DNA of 64,000 nucleotides from assembly GCF_042653925.1 (NCBI RefSeq), contig NZ_JBHSFQ010000015.1, positions 62,001-126,000 of the forward strand, written 5' to 3'. Positions 24,001-26,291 of the stretch are shown one piece after another. Every line of letters starts with the position of its first letter. The first letter of the stretch is position 1. The position numbers and the translations under genes were made by a program. This stretch comes from Nocardiopsis_B mangrovi. Its GTDB lineage: Bacteria > Actinomycetota > Actinomycetes > Streptosporangiales > Streptosporangiaceae. The notes below the pieces were generated by a model that did not search any database, was not told the origin of the DNA, and saw nothing but the letters and a program-made list of their open reading frames with translations.

Positions 24001-25860
24001 GTCGGCCGGGCCCTGCCGGTCGTGCGGCCCGTTGCCGCGGTCCCCGCCCTGCCCCCCGTTGCCTCCCCAACCGTTACGGTCGGCGGGCCCGCCGCCGTCG
24101 CCGGACGCTCCAAGAGCGCCGGAGCCCGTTGTGGGGTCGGACTCCATGGCCGGCGGCGGTGTGGGGGCACCGGGCCCGCCGGGCGTGGACGAGAACAGGT
24201 TCTCCACCCCGTCCAGCAACTTGATCCCACCGGCCGTGCCGGCCATGGCGCCCAGCGAGTTCAAGGCCCCGGCGACGGGGGTCCCGCCGGTCACCACGAA
24301 CTTGTGCTCCGGGGAGACGGCCACGTTGGTGGTGCCCTCGGCCAAGACGTTGGTCGCCGCGCCCTCCGCGGGGTTGATGACGAGTTCCGCGGCCATGCGC
24401 CGCCAGTTCCCGGCGAATTCCGACAGACTGGAACCGATCCCCTCGGGCAGGTTCCGCGACAGGAACTGGTTCACCTCCGGCGACAGCCGGCCGGCCGGGC
24501 CGCCGGGGACGTCGTCGAGGACCCGCGCCAGTGCATCGCCGATGTCGTGCCGGCCCCAGTTCGCAGCGAAGGCGCCAGCGTAGTCGCGCCCCAGGTCGCG
24601 AGCGGCATCGCGGCCGATCTGATCGCCGAAGTTGTTGGCGAAGACCGTGCCCATGTCGTCGCGGAACCGGTTCACGGTGGCCACGTTGTCCCACGGGCGC
24701 GGGCGGGGCCCCACCGGCCCCATCAGGTCCTCGACGTTGCGGGAGAACACGCGGGACACGTCATCGACGAGGTTCGGCGGAAGGTCGCGCCCGCCGGCGC
24801 CGGGCGGAGGCTCGGGCACTCCCTCGCGACCGCCGGGCGGAGGCGGGGCATCGCGCGTCGGCGGGGGCGGAGTGTCGCGCACCGGAGGCAGCGGGCTCCC
24901 GTCGGCCCCACGGACCGGCGGCGGAACGGGGACCGGCCCGCCCCCGGGGACGTCATCGGGGTTGCGCCCCGGACCGCCTGACGGGCCGGTCTCGACGTCG
25001 CGGTCCGACTTGGGCGCGGGGCCGCCGTCCGGCGACGGGCTGCCGTTCGGCGCGTCGACAGCGTTGCGCGGTGGCGGAGCCGGAATGTCGTCTCCGAGCC
25101 CTCTGATGGTGTTCGGGGTCGGCGTGGGGTCCGGTCCTCCGTCGCGCAGGTTGAGCTTGAGGATGTCGCCGAAGTTGTTGCTGATCCAGTGGCTGAGCCC
25201 ACTGCCGAGCGCGCCGAACACGGCCCCGAAGAAGCCGTCGAAGATGCCGCCGAGGCCCGCGTCCCTGGTGAAGTCCTTGTTATTGCCCTTGGCGAGTCCC
25301 TGCTCAATCAGGGATCGCTGGACGACCTGGTCCAGCGTCATCGAGAAGGAGACGCTGATCACCAACTGCGTCAGCAGCCAGTTGATCAGGAAGAGGATGA
25401 TCCTCTGGGCCAGCAGGTTTCCGAGCCGCCTGAGGAAGGGGATTTTGAGCGCGGTGGCACCGAAGGTGAATTTGGCCATGAAGATGGCCATTTGGATCTC
25501 TAGGAAGAGCTGGACGAGCTGCCCTAAGATCGTGCGTTGCGTGTACTCGACCTGCTCTATCGTATCGGTCAGGAACTTGGCGGTCTCTTTGTTCGCGTCG
25601 GCGCCGGCCTGGACATAGTTGTTCTTCCCGGAGATGAACTGACCCATCGCCTCGGAGAAGTCATCGGCGAACTTGGCGTCGAAGGTCGAGCGCATCCGGC
25701 CCGTGACCGATCTGATGAGCTCGGGGAGTTCGGCCTCCAGCGTCTCGGCGGTCCTGAGATGGGCGTCGCGCAGCAGGCCGAGCCGCGCTGTGTCCGCGTC
25801 GAACCACTCCGTGCCCGTGAACCAATAGAAGAGCTCCGCCAGCCCCTCCGGAATCCGCAT
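1..25860 (-). CDS. Giant mosaic ESX-associated protein, at least 8620 residues, C terminus outside window
   Basis: Reading from ATG at 25860, the frame whose codons end at multiples of three stays open to base 1: 8620 codons with no stop. Spot translation of AT-rich places (1641-1656, 4921-4974, 16681-16704, 17571-17581) gives only sense codons. The start follows the preceding gene's stop by 17 bp, and it is the last gene of a WXG100 operon. Residues 1-235 form a WXG100-like/CpnT-like helical domain with hydrophobic helices. Then come Pro-rich and Gly/Asp/Ser-rich linkers, coiled-coil modules, two kinase-like domains (about 1199-1447 and 1851-2121), an ADP-ribosyltransferase-like segment (2651-2891), an unknown 1,900-residue region, and about 17 HTH-like modules. 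No classical signal peptide is seen, so export by type VII secretion is inferred. It resembles giant actinobacterial polymorphic-toxin-like proteins, but any C-terminal effector domain is out of view. Confidence 0.9.
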   Translation of the reverse strand, partial: MRIPEGLAELFYWFTGTEWFDADTARLGLLRDAHLRTAETLEAELPELIRSVTGRMRSTFDAKFADDFSEAMGQFISGKNNYVQAGADANKETAKFLTDTIEQVEYTQRTILGQLVQLFLEIQMAIFMAKFTFGATALKIPFLRRLGNLLAQRIILFLINWLLTQLVISVSFSMTLDQVVQRSLIEQGLAKGNNKDFTRDAGLGGIFDGFFGAVFGALGSGLSHWISNNFGDILKLNLRDGGPDPTPTPNTIRGLGDDIPAPPPRNAVDAPNGSPSPDGGPAPKSDRDVETGPSGGPGRNPDDVPGGGPVPVPPPVRGADGSPLPPVRDTPPPPTRDAPPPPGGREGVPEPPPGAGGRDLPPNLVDDVSRVFSRNVEDLMGPVGPRPRPWDNVATVNRFRDDMGTVFANNFGDQIGRDAARDLGRDYAGAFAANWGRHDIGDALARVLDDVPGGPAGRLSPEVNQFLSRNLPEGIGSSLSEFAGNWRRMAAELVINPAEGAATNVLAEGTTNVAVSPEHKFVVTGGTPVAGALNSLGAMAGTAGGIKLLDGVENLFSSTPGGPGAPTPPPAMESDPTTGSGALGASGDGGGPADRNGWGGNGGQGGDRGNGPHDRQGPADDEGIGGARDRLDLRESDDLADDAPDAGPGHRDLPGTGDNARSTLPPGPLVHPAPPPGDPAAQDIPSRPPGLEDSPTPVRENDPGVAVIPPAGLPGDGDARGVDTPAAPPRTSTESPAPPPSEDALADGALVEGPDEVAGAPQGNGDGGQRPVGDVPIAPVGFAGTPPPASTAPPAQGADGAGAPRPNATAPRAGADNGAPRGEGASATAPRPAPGEEGAPGVADDAAVVTTENRQDGTLLPEGSPTPETAPTPLAKEFAEALTPPVTESADQPRMDTGADQQVPDLAADDAVADAREEATRLRAIADAARTRAQEMAAGAESESVVQEAQAAARAAEIAADDAEYFADLAEVDVRTAEERLENARRAARAAERHAADLARESSPEAEADERTVIDDAADDAGNPYDSLSVKSPAVSEPVDPDAPLHGKPFTPLDLSALIGPKQESGDGPVLPGGLADPYGQFFGGQSPLQVFMAGQRRRRPRRYADATQYMQPGPSSQETGYPATFPAETQIPQNTEPEHSEQSQYPQQSPYSQDTGQSQYSQYSAGSYDASAVMHDQQPEASSRETAQAQVDRSEVLERWNGTFEGIEDLSAGIQDLVAAAASGPVHRQVFDDQGDDGRTELVHFANGAQAVHKDIETRWDRSNRADAEHLASLVGRSIGANVPGVLRLGENDLYMHFMYGESGFTHFGNPESPLTHTRDGHVLGLLDVLIANGDRSPGNWLDQGNGRVAGIDHARAWLFTPEDPTDLEGMRHTDSMRPFYDFDQNRWIANPLTQADIEWLGPRLDRLRPEFERLGRAAWFDEMMARLDMLARNARGTTGLLGQDTDLPGSRRDDDPPAPGGGRGGSSSAGPASGSGGGTRRPGHGSGHGGDSRHWYSGSGGYRRHDVSEAPLQDSITADRQVPDLVAHDAVANAREEAARLRAVADAARTHAEEVAAGAEADSVVREARAAAHAAEVAADDAEYFADSAEMNVSRAEERVEDARRAERAAERHAADLARDSFPRAEADERAVVDGAADDAGSPYDSLSVKSSAVSEPVDPDAPVHGKPFTPLDLSAHVDPKQASGDAPVLPGGLADPYGLFSWGQSPLQVFMADRHRYGYGYGADGYGADPGPSGQYQGADGYDNPAEASGPQYPAGTQISQFAAPQYSRYSTQDQYTQYPTADQYTPHSTGPYDASALTHYQQPAASTAETGQAPYSAYYGAPDQGHAPTAPPQSRQPAGSHTQAGPARWHGSYNGIDDLVASAHTGIAQRWAFGEGGGEGELTELVRFADRDGTLAVHKVTENTELTADPEADPEDVANESASARQRADAEQLASLVGRAIGADVPGVYRVGYNELYMHYMAGRSGEELGGRLGPLLTGTASGRRLGLLDILIGNSDRNPGNVLYTDHGTVIGIDHGGGWTLVDDEPYDPNDPPDLSETRHTTAMETFYDFANDQWIANPLTRADIQWLGTRLTSLRPEFERLGRTDWFDGMMARFGMLARNARGTAGLLVEDSGPPRSRRDDDPPRGGQGGSSSGRGASGSGGGTQRRDHGSGHGGDSRHWHSGSGGHRRHDVSEAPLQDSTTANQRVPDLAVHDDAADARREAVELRAVADAAQERAQEVAAGAEAESVRGEAQAAAHAAEIAADDAEYFADLAEVEARTAEERVENARRAAQAAERHAADLARESSPEAEADERAVIDGAADDVGSPYDSLSAKSPAVAKAADPDDSWRGNPPTSLELSALIGPKKASGDAPVLPGGLADPYGLFSGGQPPLQVFMALGGEGASSPFQLTRPLPGASGDDSGGQARPSAGDDSTRISVTALEGEDRTIVALIGEQGEGERDPINSVFRQMARITETQVDSRLGNIRSRVGAQDNAALGRMARESGLKPEARYLRATPIVLVTDLDGEDRTMAALLGQQQGEGGRVSVNSVFRQMAGVSLSTVRRRLGNIRSRVGAQDNEALGRMAHAAELVPEARYLRVPTGGQTTTAGAVPESASHEVTSPDPENLPDAGDVVSGPGDGEVGRVLVAPPAQWFGRDPDQDPGGGMGNNVRARDDEAADQWARMHLPIVETVAGAVSGVEGAHVLGITANQAGSFLEYTGYVGGMVDEGLAGGYVVPDDRDDFAWIVGDIDTVLGSAALPVAVTVHLGAGAGLLERLGIDPHRPLDAAVGTVADVPHYLAGTFGSRAVEDAWAYVMVRVPGGFPAVHVAGEPADGPGRVLVARGSRLVVHAVYRHAGERVPGGGVGDLLFVEAEVVPAGWVPMPGWVPSPSGDAYHGYQVVADTTSREQDAFSGGFGDWGTAGESGVGGDIDRAISEDPFAVLDAAGVLDDAEDIFGGAGRGEVSGSLPPAVDDLYGFLGDAGAGARHTTDLGDLPDAPDDADRGSSDASDSDDLYGVSDDEGRDGIRSRAPEPARSADYALGRGGDPESLPDAPAALAPVRELTAEQLERALVGISKLSNREFDFFVALGAGRTDEDIRTGLDIRTRQAFFALMEGVTGSLGVEGREQAVAVARAAGLTDDSVPTDLTPQKRQERALIRVGTLDDDGRRLLNLLPKRDRDIAQEFRSTRIGAKDRVSKLVHRLGVLDRAEAISVSHAAGLAQLTAEQISRASDKINDLNDRDVEVLRDLGARRDIDKIHKRLKKRGGSALKKESVARYVREVVRTLGVNNAAEAGAVARAAGLAPATADSGQASATAAAADPEPIVVDDDSDSDSDDDDGDFGDFLGGEGGPGPGRGPDDDGPPAPAAAGGQGGSSSAAGRRTGPTGGGGGRTGGAGSGRGGSSADHRKDDVRGTSDGLSDGRGPVGAEAGAVSFALERQVPLPPSPAPARSVSGSATTAGEFPHPPEVSRSAHGQGLAELFSSELNREAATSRGPATEPEARAEVTGAASEGSDNRAVPPAHQTPLLADDPRDGHDPDDSSHDDLFAPSQAAARAAEVAADDAEYFADLAEVEARTAEERAENARRAAQAAERHAHDLTRDVFPEAAVEERGGIDGAADDVGGANVSLSVKSPFISEPVDPDAPLHGKPFTPLDLSAPFDPKKASGDSPVLPGGLVDPFGLFSGGQSPLQVFTALGGEGSSSPLQPTRPPGAASAQAGPTQGRGPSQATGAPAPFGVPSQIRPAEFRPSQDTGEGDGEGQNPAVASADPAAFPRALAESAAATAGTDLSESGPVEADPDLPRPGVDGGAPPPRPQDTGPDGVDPVTRAAEARGEADAARVEAIRLRDEAADAGEEAEQTRAEARRLDDAAEAAQEDAREADAAAEQAHAAVAPRRRASQEAAQAASETADRADELETTADAAEAEADRLQEAAEDADAHADELRTEADGAHAAAAQRAAELEDILATATGAQRSGLEAEQARADAADLTRRAERIDGEGRGLRRELSALRAQPEGDRSAPDADPAQDTPDHVARITGLGADIAEAAAQAARLREQAAARSGAAEQADLRAADLWERSGIGPDEVEGLRTESETVFDHATELDRAADAARESADRAQDDADAAWDTADGAREAADAAWRAAETATEEADSARHRLHQAEQDAVDAETARTEARAAAHTAKVAADDADYFATADEQRARDADEVAETARAEAQAAAHRADDLARDVFPETARLGWMLLSSWFGTHPVDTTGLLQDLEDRINGSTVPGLTPRMRADILDQVRAQARQDIRPFFRKGGFTVTVQGPGGEWKVRLHVDPDAEYHRVPAASQLPPPGRRPRPVLMHGVGDPAYAYDFGGGHGGNKSVSLGVLVTPFYIAPIGPGIPEVDMVGARLVFRGGIGYRVRTSALGVDGSSGDFTYTEVAGTPVPYDADLLATLTVTPPQAPPLVQSWPLPVRLFVPGGPGTNPPDAPERITLADPRSPDEAGVPGPGARAVDRSYPLYVGDISSATPEGRMSLADWVRDRLLGYSSAAVKDRPNPSPDASGRNRLVKQPPKPSAAFTRHNETTLNGLRNGSVVRHRLGAITTGHADLPFVDYAGRHRRLRLTSSPTSYRRLPTPPKAAEFSNMTRVDASVAQTASKRSWWTVLFGGGADFRISDRIFRFAPAVVEYAYRRVMRQTHDTRQDDAGRYPLMWGATDTVAYEVERTYYVQFDGDPVPRVFRGTTIEVHTLEDARLLKTADTSVPEIPTGTGTPPVPQDTTVPAEPPFPHLRGPRPKNFHGAVPRSFTYPDGSPFFTGGPATQREDATGAPVAEPGNSTEGGGAADGVNTRDAEGTRDGQTDGTVAVPARGTPFTEWLADRLVQAVARRFPGLVVPETSRGESDFAHRPDGPTSRVGREHRPFRRDYATALENTHRIRTAVAPPVLKSNLDKLTHDGLPVHLEETASVDAKDLFRSGKKFIRPELVTVRIFAVSDELLHSGTSDRKTGVYVSGSSQRGASHGSGDSHTLALRFVAGYAGQGDPDTSGTPTGGAFQGQVRAGLVGESTTGQGISTGFGTNAFLLYTGATDTWSSGITFIAVVDDTKRYHGTDLLRDRGDLLEQGIRGRMEISTPRLERPLPADVTPLTIDGGPGSTTGDRPGPAYERLTSEQARAIITGRGITPPVPVAEDRDAAIGDGGDGAIARVNGRSLNDRLDGAVFIDWVNTGGETPEQPSLLDLIRSMFSAEFIGARYADQRDGLARKVDYFTGEGEAGRELFPQVLGNLANHLFNGIVIRPEFDGGIWSPHTIRPTVVTDSVVESLTAVPVDMVMYFEGTAKTALNHTRERIWRVALGGVFPPVGNTNPSNADPASTRGDAAAPTIFTGPSAGWIRILSSDSETTTRGYSIRTTFIHAAAISFLIRASGIIRQIAEIARELDMVATFYRSPVYTGWQMWMDELFTGFTHAWDAIANRLVLDRFTGTDGTSPLTTRPLPPIPISVDTRPGLAGTGDTLRPIDAEAAITDLDTKLREQGLELTAGSRNRLNHTLNSRLAKNPDSGVPVSVNIRRIVKRTDFPKTPVEPPSIAAVIHIGVATRQGAPEVGYVGGQSEFRETRSWTISTTTSGTRGGLTTTGVGGFGTLVPNSTSTNPDAGAHHSQDASPAVLSTLATPHDTTVGSSETTTAATTDARTRTITLFAPGPFARLGTDSDLTLTLEIVGDGLSPRVELPRNVRTEGITASGDGGRVQTLYPAAYLHLGPDTPDTGTPQAPSGGPAPSAQSDHGPAEVTPEPGAATPEVALAQWKHPATGNDPAPDAHNESDLVLPVAIENGGKAVLDLAHTVLAAARGWKPDAGAVHDGRYTDAAIAAARGHAVRELGLNPRSDAVRHELAASVLPSHFISANTSGGIGFDDISRTSWAMAVRPDYASARVLYVAPTGSITDTDSQGAATSITSDHSGGVSASGGVALADTTTGGFSEHHSGTQYTSGEANRTSHSGGSHTETVAPKRPHKLHGVHEGPLYLVEFDSEWAIAAQHTPGAVSRLVGRGATSGPHLSQARAKVTAWVSQDVAVRLGILDGGRTQAAAGLVDDVAVKQQALAEAETDYLKARRDLWWAAHDAKDQPADSDAFSAYQRLDKTVERRGADYNQAFTDWLTAQNTAVAAFTGAAAPATGTSPGTDDAPGGERGRFGRGGEDRGAGGGRRAARDGHGDGPGARRGRGGTTGDGFGGRGGRGSRGSGPQDFDVAPPLRTESAGVPTAGSGTAQRRAPVDADAGTVHPLDADDRGPAGIEADGGHPAPERQAPAQPSSTRTTSLPEPATSAEALPGSPPQAQPATPGQSLDDLFGAALNPAATPRSPRTQEREAAEATGAGTRSGSETQAAARPSETDTFSDGFPDPAPPVPESARSDDPGGQWDGNAPASLDLSALAGSEAKEPETFRSTDERYENQLKELGISPAEYARPWEFMVGTDDAEQPMDPYAYADLDAAANLNFDHFPDPNDLRFRADSDEEIPDADPNQNPPDDPDGIFGGLDDLPGGEYVGSGGGFDSLDPGSLGGLGYDPAGLDEGPVELGGWGEASAESGRGAPMGDDVVSGFPSRAPVEAQNADPGALPDDPDVGPGGAVDRLWADDDGRSSAPAADAEPGPGQRAGASGGVAPTAGSAGTGSGGRAVPPARENALPPGPPRPAPRSAAAAELTPAQRTAALAKAKDLTLEQRRALALRHSGLRFGEIGRLPGFTVNSAMDLVARAARRMGVSRAQAVDLVGDPRFPSLPGPLLSRAPETSRGDLTPAQRTHAYAKMDSLTDRQHTAFGLLGAKLSKAEIITMIQERYGVERRTAENDIWYALHHLGLNRDQAVNLASGALPDYRDTALADSSGEIDARALVQRLEPRQRRTLALLLRTDLSPADIGEGVGAHQGQLESEAEGVYRRLGVDRDGAVGIARAAGLRLVPEQDFPPARARELLEQAGLSTVQREILRLLVQGQTRSQIVENTPWAEGTVKKNLVRLYNRLGVFSSAEAVAIARAAERTVDPQALPDALGEIFLDVRDDTFLLDGAPAARSGLAAGEPGTAQTDRDRAREHVGELARRYLEGLKPLQRKIVNLLRQRVDKKDIGARLTPKLAQSTVVNNIHHIRSHLGVPSTDHVTTIARAAQGDMDPDVQSSTLALIKRGLADSARPDIRRRLDDRSPGSAQLLVEDIDRHLEAAERAEADDSGSEDGSVSDADDMDVDSSDSDDDDDPAPAPVAVSTEQMLRAKIGELDLRQREVLWYLGDGLGDQEIARSVRPPIGAAVGDFPVAVYVGQIIDTLGVNSRAQAGAVARAAVAVGVLSAASTAGGGPERTSVPRAGDEAMVDDDRGHLPDAPDLPAGPRPALEQAAGYLFVGPQGGPLLDFRRDAGPFDDPGPENAVGHNGADDLYRYSGDEGGAGDRSGGPATPLELPGDSRGEDGDSSDSDSEGEDGNLSDADDMDVDSSGSDGHDDPPAPAPSASGGQDGASSAPRPSRSGGDTRRDGTGGTGGAGSGRGSGEWGTRGPAVDDGEQDGSDSDADGFSDLPDASDPGQGEPSSSLTGEDGVRELIGELAGIFLNVLTPGQREALDLMKRGRSNKDIPASASTISNMYDRLGAGDRDDAEAIARAADATSDLEPGGLLGPDPGIGDGRLSVLSPYQRRLLQLLDRDDRPPGQILRALGNKTQTSEVVGAERIFGRLNVNSREQATGVFRESMEAAMDAADRAAVAPGRATARELASGLTPYTRRVLYLIERGLAHPGIAGKLKDGERRSAADLIDEIHRRVQVTARVDADAAGRTAVAAGVLSTASTAGGGPERTSVPRAGDEAMADDDRGHLPDAPDLPAAPRPALEQAAGNLFVGPQGDPLLDFRRDAGPFDDPGQEHAVGHNGADDLYRYSGDEGGAGDRSGGPATPLALPDDSRGEDGDSSDSGSDSDADGFSDLPDASDPGQGEPSSSLTGEDGVRELIGELAGIFLKVLTPPQRNALDLMKQGRSNKDIPGSGNFSKIYDRLGAGDRDDAEAIARAADATSDLEPGGLLGPDPGFGDGRLSVLSPHQRRLLQLLDKDDRPPEQILWDLGASGTAVSGANGIYRRLNVNSREQATYIFRESMDAAMDAADRAAVAPDRATARELASGLTPYTRRVLYLIERGLAHPGIAAKLKDGDRRSAAGLIDEIHRRVQVTARVDAGAVGRTAEQDSDSEGDLYDVSDVEEGHGRGHGGRGRGPDDPPPPGGGAGALSGGSGGASFSGQGPTASGGGSGGAGSRGYGHAGGSGTRTRQGAPPAGLRENDVHDTSDGRGRDAIEGVAVSVARERQASSPSLPGESLADVFSNALNREAAPQAPRGQEEVRDGADSDGGRGGVQRDRGRAVDDESDSDGDVDGFYAPGPVRSREAAGAGGPWGGDRPVAPGSSASGDPKSGGERGPEFEGSVDGLVRRYRLEEFGDVDGVRGADVGVHGEGGAPEEGSDAGVGGVSGVVGGDGLLPGVASRAAGAGGGAIEGSGASGREGLSGGEGVSRGDVSGDWVFDRFYDPAPGSEPVRSADADADADADADADADADADAGDRGAGVPLKGIDLSGLAAGKDGKHSEDARTFEEFLADLVYRYRLEDIGYHSAEDAELQVFPARPGNPGQRSDALNDPPAY
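244..306. repeat. (GGCATC)10 hexanucleotide tract encoding an Asp-Ala repeat
   Basis: Ten perfect copies of GGCATC at 244-303, plus a further GGC. In the giant frame on the minus strand this reads GCC GAT, an alternating Ala-Asp run. Because the unit is six bases, slippage changes protein length by two residues without shifting frame. Confidence 0.97.
1350..3240 (-). other. Two blocks of three HTH-like modules in giant protein
   Basis: Residues about 7541-7777 (3240-2530) and 7933-8171 (2062-1350) each hold three modules: LTPGQREALDLMKRGRSNKD, LSPYQRRLLQLLDRDDRPP and LTPYTRRVLYLIERGLAHPG, with their partners YDRLGAGDRDDAEAIARAA and RLNVNSREQAT. The blocks are nearly identical because the DNA is tandemly duplicated. 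With the other clusters this makes about 17 modules in the visible part. Confidence 0.62.
1353..3997. repeat. Abutting in-frame tandem duplication inside giant ORF
   Basis: Copy A is 1353-2538 and copy B 2538-3997. Matching landmarks stay at an offset of 1185 (1375/2560 and 1641/2826), then 1191 (1741/2932) and 1194 (1997/3191), and jump to 1458 (2143/3601). Copy B therefore has an extra 264 bp at about 3340-3600, encoding a Ser/Asp/Pro-rich linker. All offsets are multiples of three, so the frame is kept. Long near-identical stretches point to a recent duplication. Confidence 0.9.
4003..5887 (-). other. Six LuxR-type HTH-like modules in giant protein
   Basis: About residues 6658-7286. Module starts are near LTPAQRTAALAKAKDLT (5866), LTPAQRTHAYAKMDSLT (5600), LEPRQRRTLALLLRT (5320), LSTVQREILRLLVQG (5075), LKPLQRKIVNLLRQR (4695) and LDLRQREVLWYLGDG (4200). 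Most end in LGV followed by an Ala-rich helix ending ARAA. The fourth module (QREILRLLVQGQTRSQI, GTVKKNLVRLYNRLGV) is the closest to a canonical GerE-type domain. Confidence 0.65.
7400..13190 (-). other. Unknown region of about 1,900 residues, ordered and not low-complexity
   Basis: About residues 4224-6154, the longest stretch of the giant protein with normal composition. Many short alternating hydrophobic strands and Trp/Tyr residues suggest beta-rich structure (for example KVRLHVDPDAEYHRVPAA, SKRSWWTVLFGGGADFRI, RSWTISTTTSGTRGG). One helical part has a hydrophobic stretch near TTFIHAAAISFLIRASGI, at about 9690-9740. No catalytic motif was recognised. The start follows the coiled coil; the end merges into a Gly/Arg/Asp-rich linker near 7400. 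Confidence 0.6.
13195..14450 (-). other. Long Ala/Glu/Arg coiled-coil segment of giant protein
   Basis: About residues 3804-4222 are almost wholly Ala, Glu, Asp, Arg and Gln in heptad-like order (for instance ARGEADAARVEAIRLRDEA and ETADRADELETTADAAEA), with one short break near 4000. This predicts a continuous helix or coiled coil of roughly 400 residues, likely a rigid spacer between the HTH cluster and the following unknown region. Confidence 0.7.
14755..15260 (-). repeat. Coiled-coil module R4 (N-terminally shortened) in giant ORF
   Basis: Fourth R copy (about residues 3534-3702). It lacks the first 40 or so residues of the module, entering at SQAAARAAEVAADDAEYF, and keeps the extended tail FTPLDLSAPFDPKKASGD. 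A further degenerate fragment (TAKVAADDADYFA) lies at about 13195-13400, at the end of the Ala-rich helix. Confidence 0.85.
15985..16737 (-). other. Three tandem LuxR-type HTH-like modules in giant protein
   Basis: About residues 3042-3292. Each module runs L-T-x-x-Q, a helix with L-L, a recognition-helix-like segment and LGV-x-x-x-x-[AE]A. Examples are SLGVEGREQAVAVARAAG, HRLGVLDRAEAISVSHAAG and TLGVNNAAEAGAVARAAG. These match the end of GerE/LuxR C-terminal HTH domains (LGVRDRAQAV-type). Acidic Ser/Asp linkers flank the cluster. Confidence 0.6.
17190..17910 (-). other. ADP-ribosyltransferase-like, probably degenerate segment of giant protein
   Basis: About residues 2651-2891. The order AVTVHLGAGAGLLERLGI, YLAGTFGSRAVEDAWAYVMV, RVPGGFPAVHVAGEP, then VLVARGSRLVVHAVY recalls the ADP-ribosyltransferase exoenzyme fold. 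There one expects Arg-Gly on the first strand, Ser-Thr-Ser after it, and Glu-x-Glu near an RGt strand. Here His2753 stands where Arg is expected and AGTFG where STS is expected, so the site looks inactive. Confidence is limited. Confidence 0.35.
18118..18606 (-). other. HTH-like pair in giant protein
   Basis: Two near-identical modules (about residues 2419-2581). Each has ALEGEDRT or DLDGEDRT, a helix NSVFRQMA, then STVRRRLGNIRSRVGAQD or its near copy, then LGRMA. The pattern resembles a winged or LuxR-type helix-turn-helix with a turn before the recognition helix. DNA binding is inferred from the pattern only. Confidence 0.55.
18650..19290 (-). repeat. Coiled-coil module R3 in giant ORF
   Basis: Third R copy (about residues 2191-2404), following kinase-like domain 2. 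It keeps AADDAEYFADLAEVEARTAE and ends LQVFMALGGEGASSPFQL. That tail is shared with the R4 copy (LQVFTALGGEGSSSPLQ), so R3 and R4 look more closely related to each other at this end than to R1 and R2. Confidence 0.87.
19500..20310 (-). other. Atypical kinase-like domain K2 of giant protein
   Basis: About residues 1851-2121, a paralogue of K1. It keeps the lysine (LAVHKVTENT), the helix DAEQLASLVGRAIGADVPGV, the loop LLDILIGNSDRNPGNV with Asp2001, and VIGIDHGGGW with Asp2019. It matches the IDHG metal motif better than K1, so it is the better candidate for an active enzyme. Both copies end in the same segment (LTRADIQWLG.., RPEFERLGR..) and the same Asp/Gly/Ser linker (SRRDDDPP). Confidence 0.6.
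20717..21300 (-). repeat. Coiled-coil module R2 in giant ORF
   Basis: Second copy of the R module (about residues 1521-1715), from QVPDLVAHDAVANAREEA through FTPLDLSAHVDPK to LQVFMADR. It directly follows kinase-like domain 1, so R1-linker-K1 and R2-linker-K2 are two copies of one composite unit of roughly 1.9 kb. Afterwards comes a Tyr/Gly/Gln-rich low-complexity linker. Confidence 0.88.
21520..22265 (-). other. Atypical kinase-like domain K1 of giant protein
   Basis: About residues 1199-1447. Visible hallmarks in order are a candidate nucleotide-binding lysine (AVHKDI), a helix with glutamate (DAEHLASLVGRSIGA), a catalytic-loop-like LLDVLIANGDRSPGNW with Asp1336 and Asn, and a metal-site-like GIDHARAW with Asp1354. 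This pattern is that of the PI3/4-kinase/HipA/Fam20-type kinase superfamily (xDRxxxN, then ID[HF]G). Fold and activity are inferred, and the substrate could be a protein, lipid or small molecule. Confidence 0.6.
22580..23161 (-). repeat. Coiled-coil module R1 in giant ORF
   Basis: About residues 900-1094. It starts near QVPDLAADDAVADAREEATR, continues as an Ala/Glu/Arg-rich heptad helix with the signature AADDAEYFADLAE, and ends in an extended segment with VDPDAPLHGKPFTPLDLSAL and LQVFMA. The same block recurs at 20717-21300, 18650-19290 and 14755-15260, with strong DNA identity as well as protein identity. Confidence 0.88.
25156..25860 (-). other. WXG100-like/CpnT-like N-terminal helical domain of the giant protein
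   Basis: Residues 1-235 begin MRIPEGLAELFYWFTGTEWF and continue as long amphipathic helices, then hydrophobic stretches (around residues 110-150) and a Gly/Phe-rich tail ending near GSGLSHWISNNFG. This layout matches the N-terminal domain of large ESX substrates such as CpnT, which carries the secretion information ahead of a linker and an effector. It is followed by a Pro-rich linker (about 240-360) and a second helical stretch (about 361-560). Assignment rests on family knowledge and pattern, not on an alignment. Confidence 0.7.
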
Positions 25861-25877
25861 CCCTGACCGCCTGCCCG

Positions 25878-26240
25878 CTACTTCCTGGACCCGTTGCCGG
25901 GCCCGCCGTTGATCAGGCTGTCCAGGCCTTCGGTGACGTCCAGGTTGCCGTCCTCGGTCCGGTCTCCGAGCCCGGCGTTTCGCACGAAGTTGTCCGCAGT
26001 TCCCCTGAGGGCCTCCTCGAAAGCGGACAAGAATTCCTCCATCTGCTCAACGACAGGATCGTAATTTGTCGTGCCTGCTTTGGCGATCTCGTCGTCGTGG
26101 CCCCAGGCGGCGACACGATGGGTCTCTACTTCCTGGAGGAGTTCCTGCCGGATTTTTTCGACGAGATCAGCCGGCTCATACAGCATCGAGCCTTCCTTCG
26201 CCATCAGTTCGGTGTACAGGCGCATGTAATCGCCGGACAT
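25878..26240 (-). CDS. Small helical ESX-operon protein, WXG100-like (120 aa)
   Basis: The ATG at 26240 has AAAGGGG about 10 bases upstream, so it is preferred to an in-frame ATG 30 bases earlier that lacks a ribosome site. The product is helical, with an AWGHDDEI turn near the middle, where WXG100 proteins carry Trp-x-Gly between two helices, and a Gly/Asn-rich tail. Its stop lies 17 bp before the giant gene's start, implying translational coupling. A role as partner or chaperone of the giant protein's N-terminal domain is inferred from position and size. Confidence 0.75.
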   Translation of the reverse strand: MSGDYMRLYTELMAKEGSMLYEPADLVEKIRQELLQEVETHRVAAWGHDDEIAKAGTTNYDPVVEQMEEFLSAFEEALRGTADNFVRNAGLGDRTEDGNLDVTEGLDSLINGGPGNGSRK

Positions 26241-26291
26241 ATTGGGGCCCCTTTGGGTGTCTCGGGTCAATGTGGCCGACGGCCGCGCGTG

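Noticed and set aside
14000..25860. Insertion sequence or transposase explaining the dispersed repeats
   Set aside because: No transposase frame or terminal inverted repeats; repeats are in-frame protein modules.
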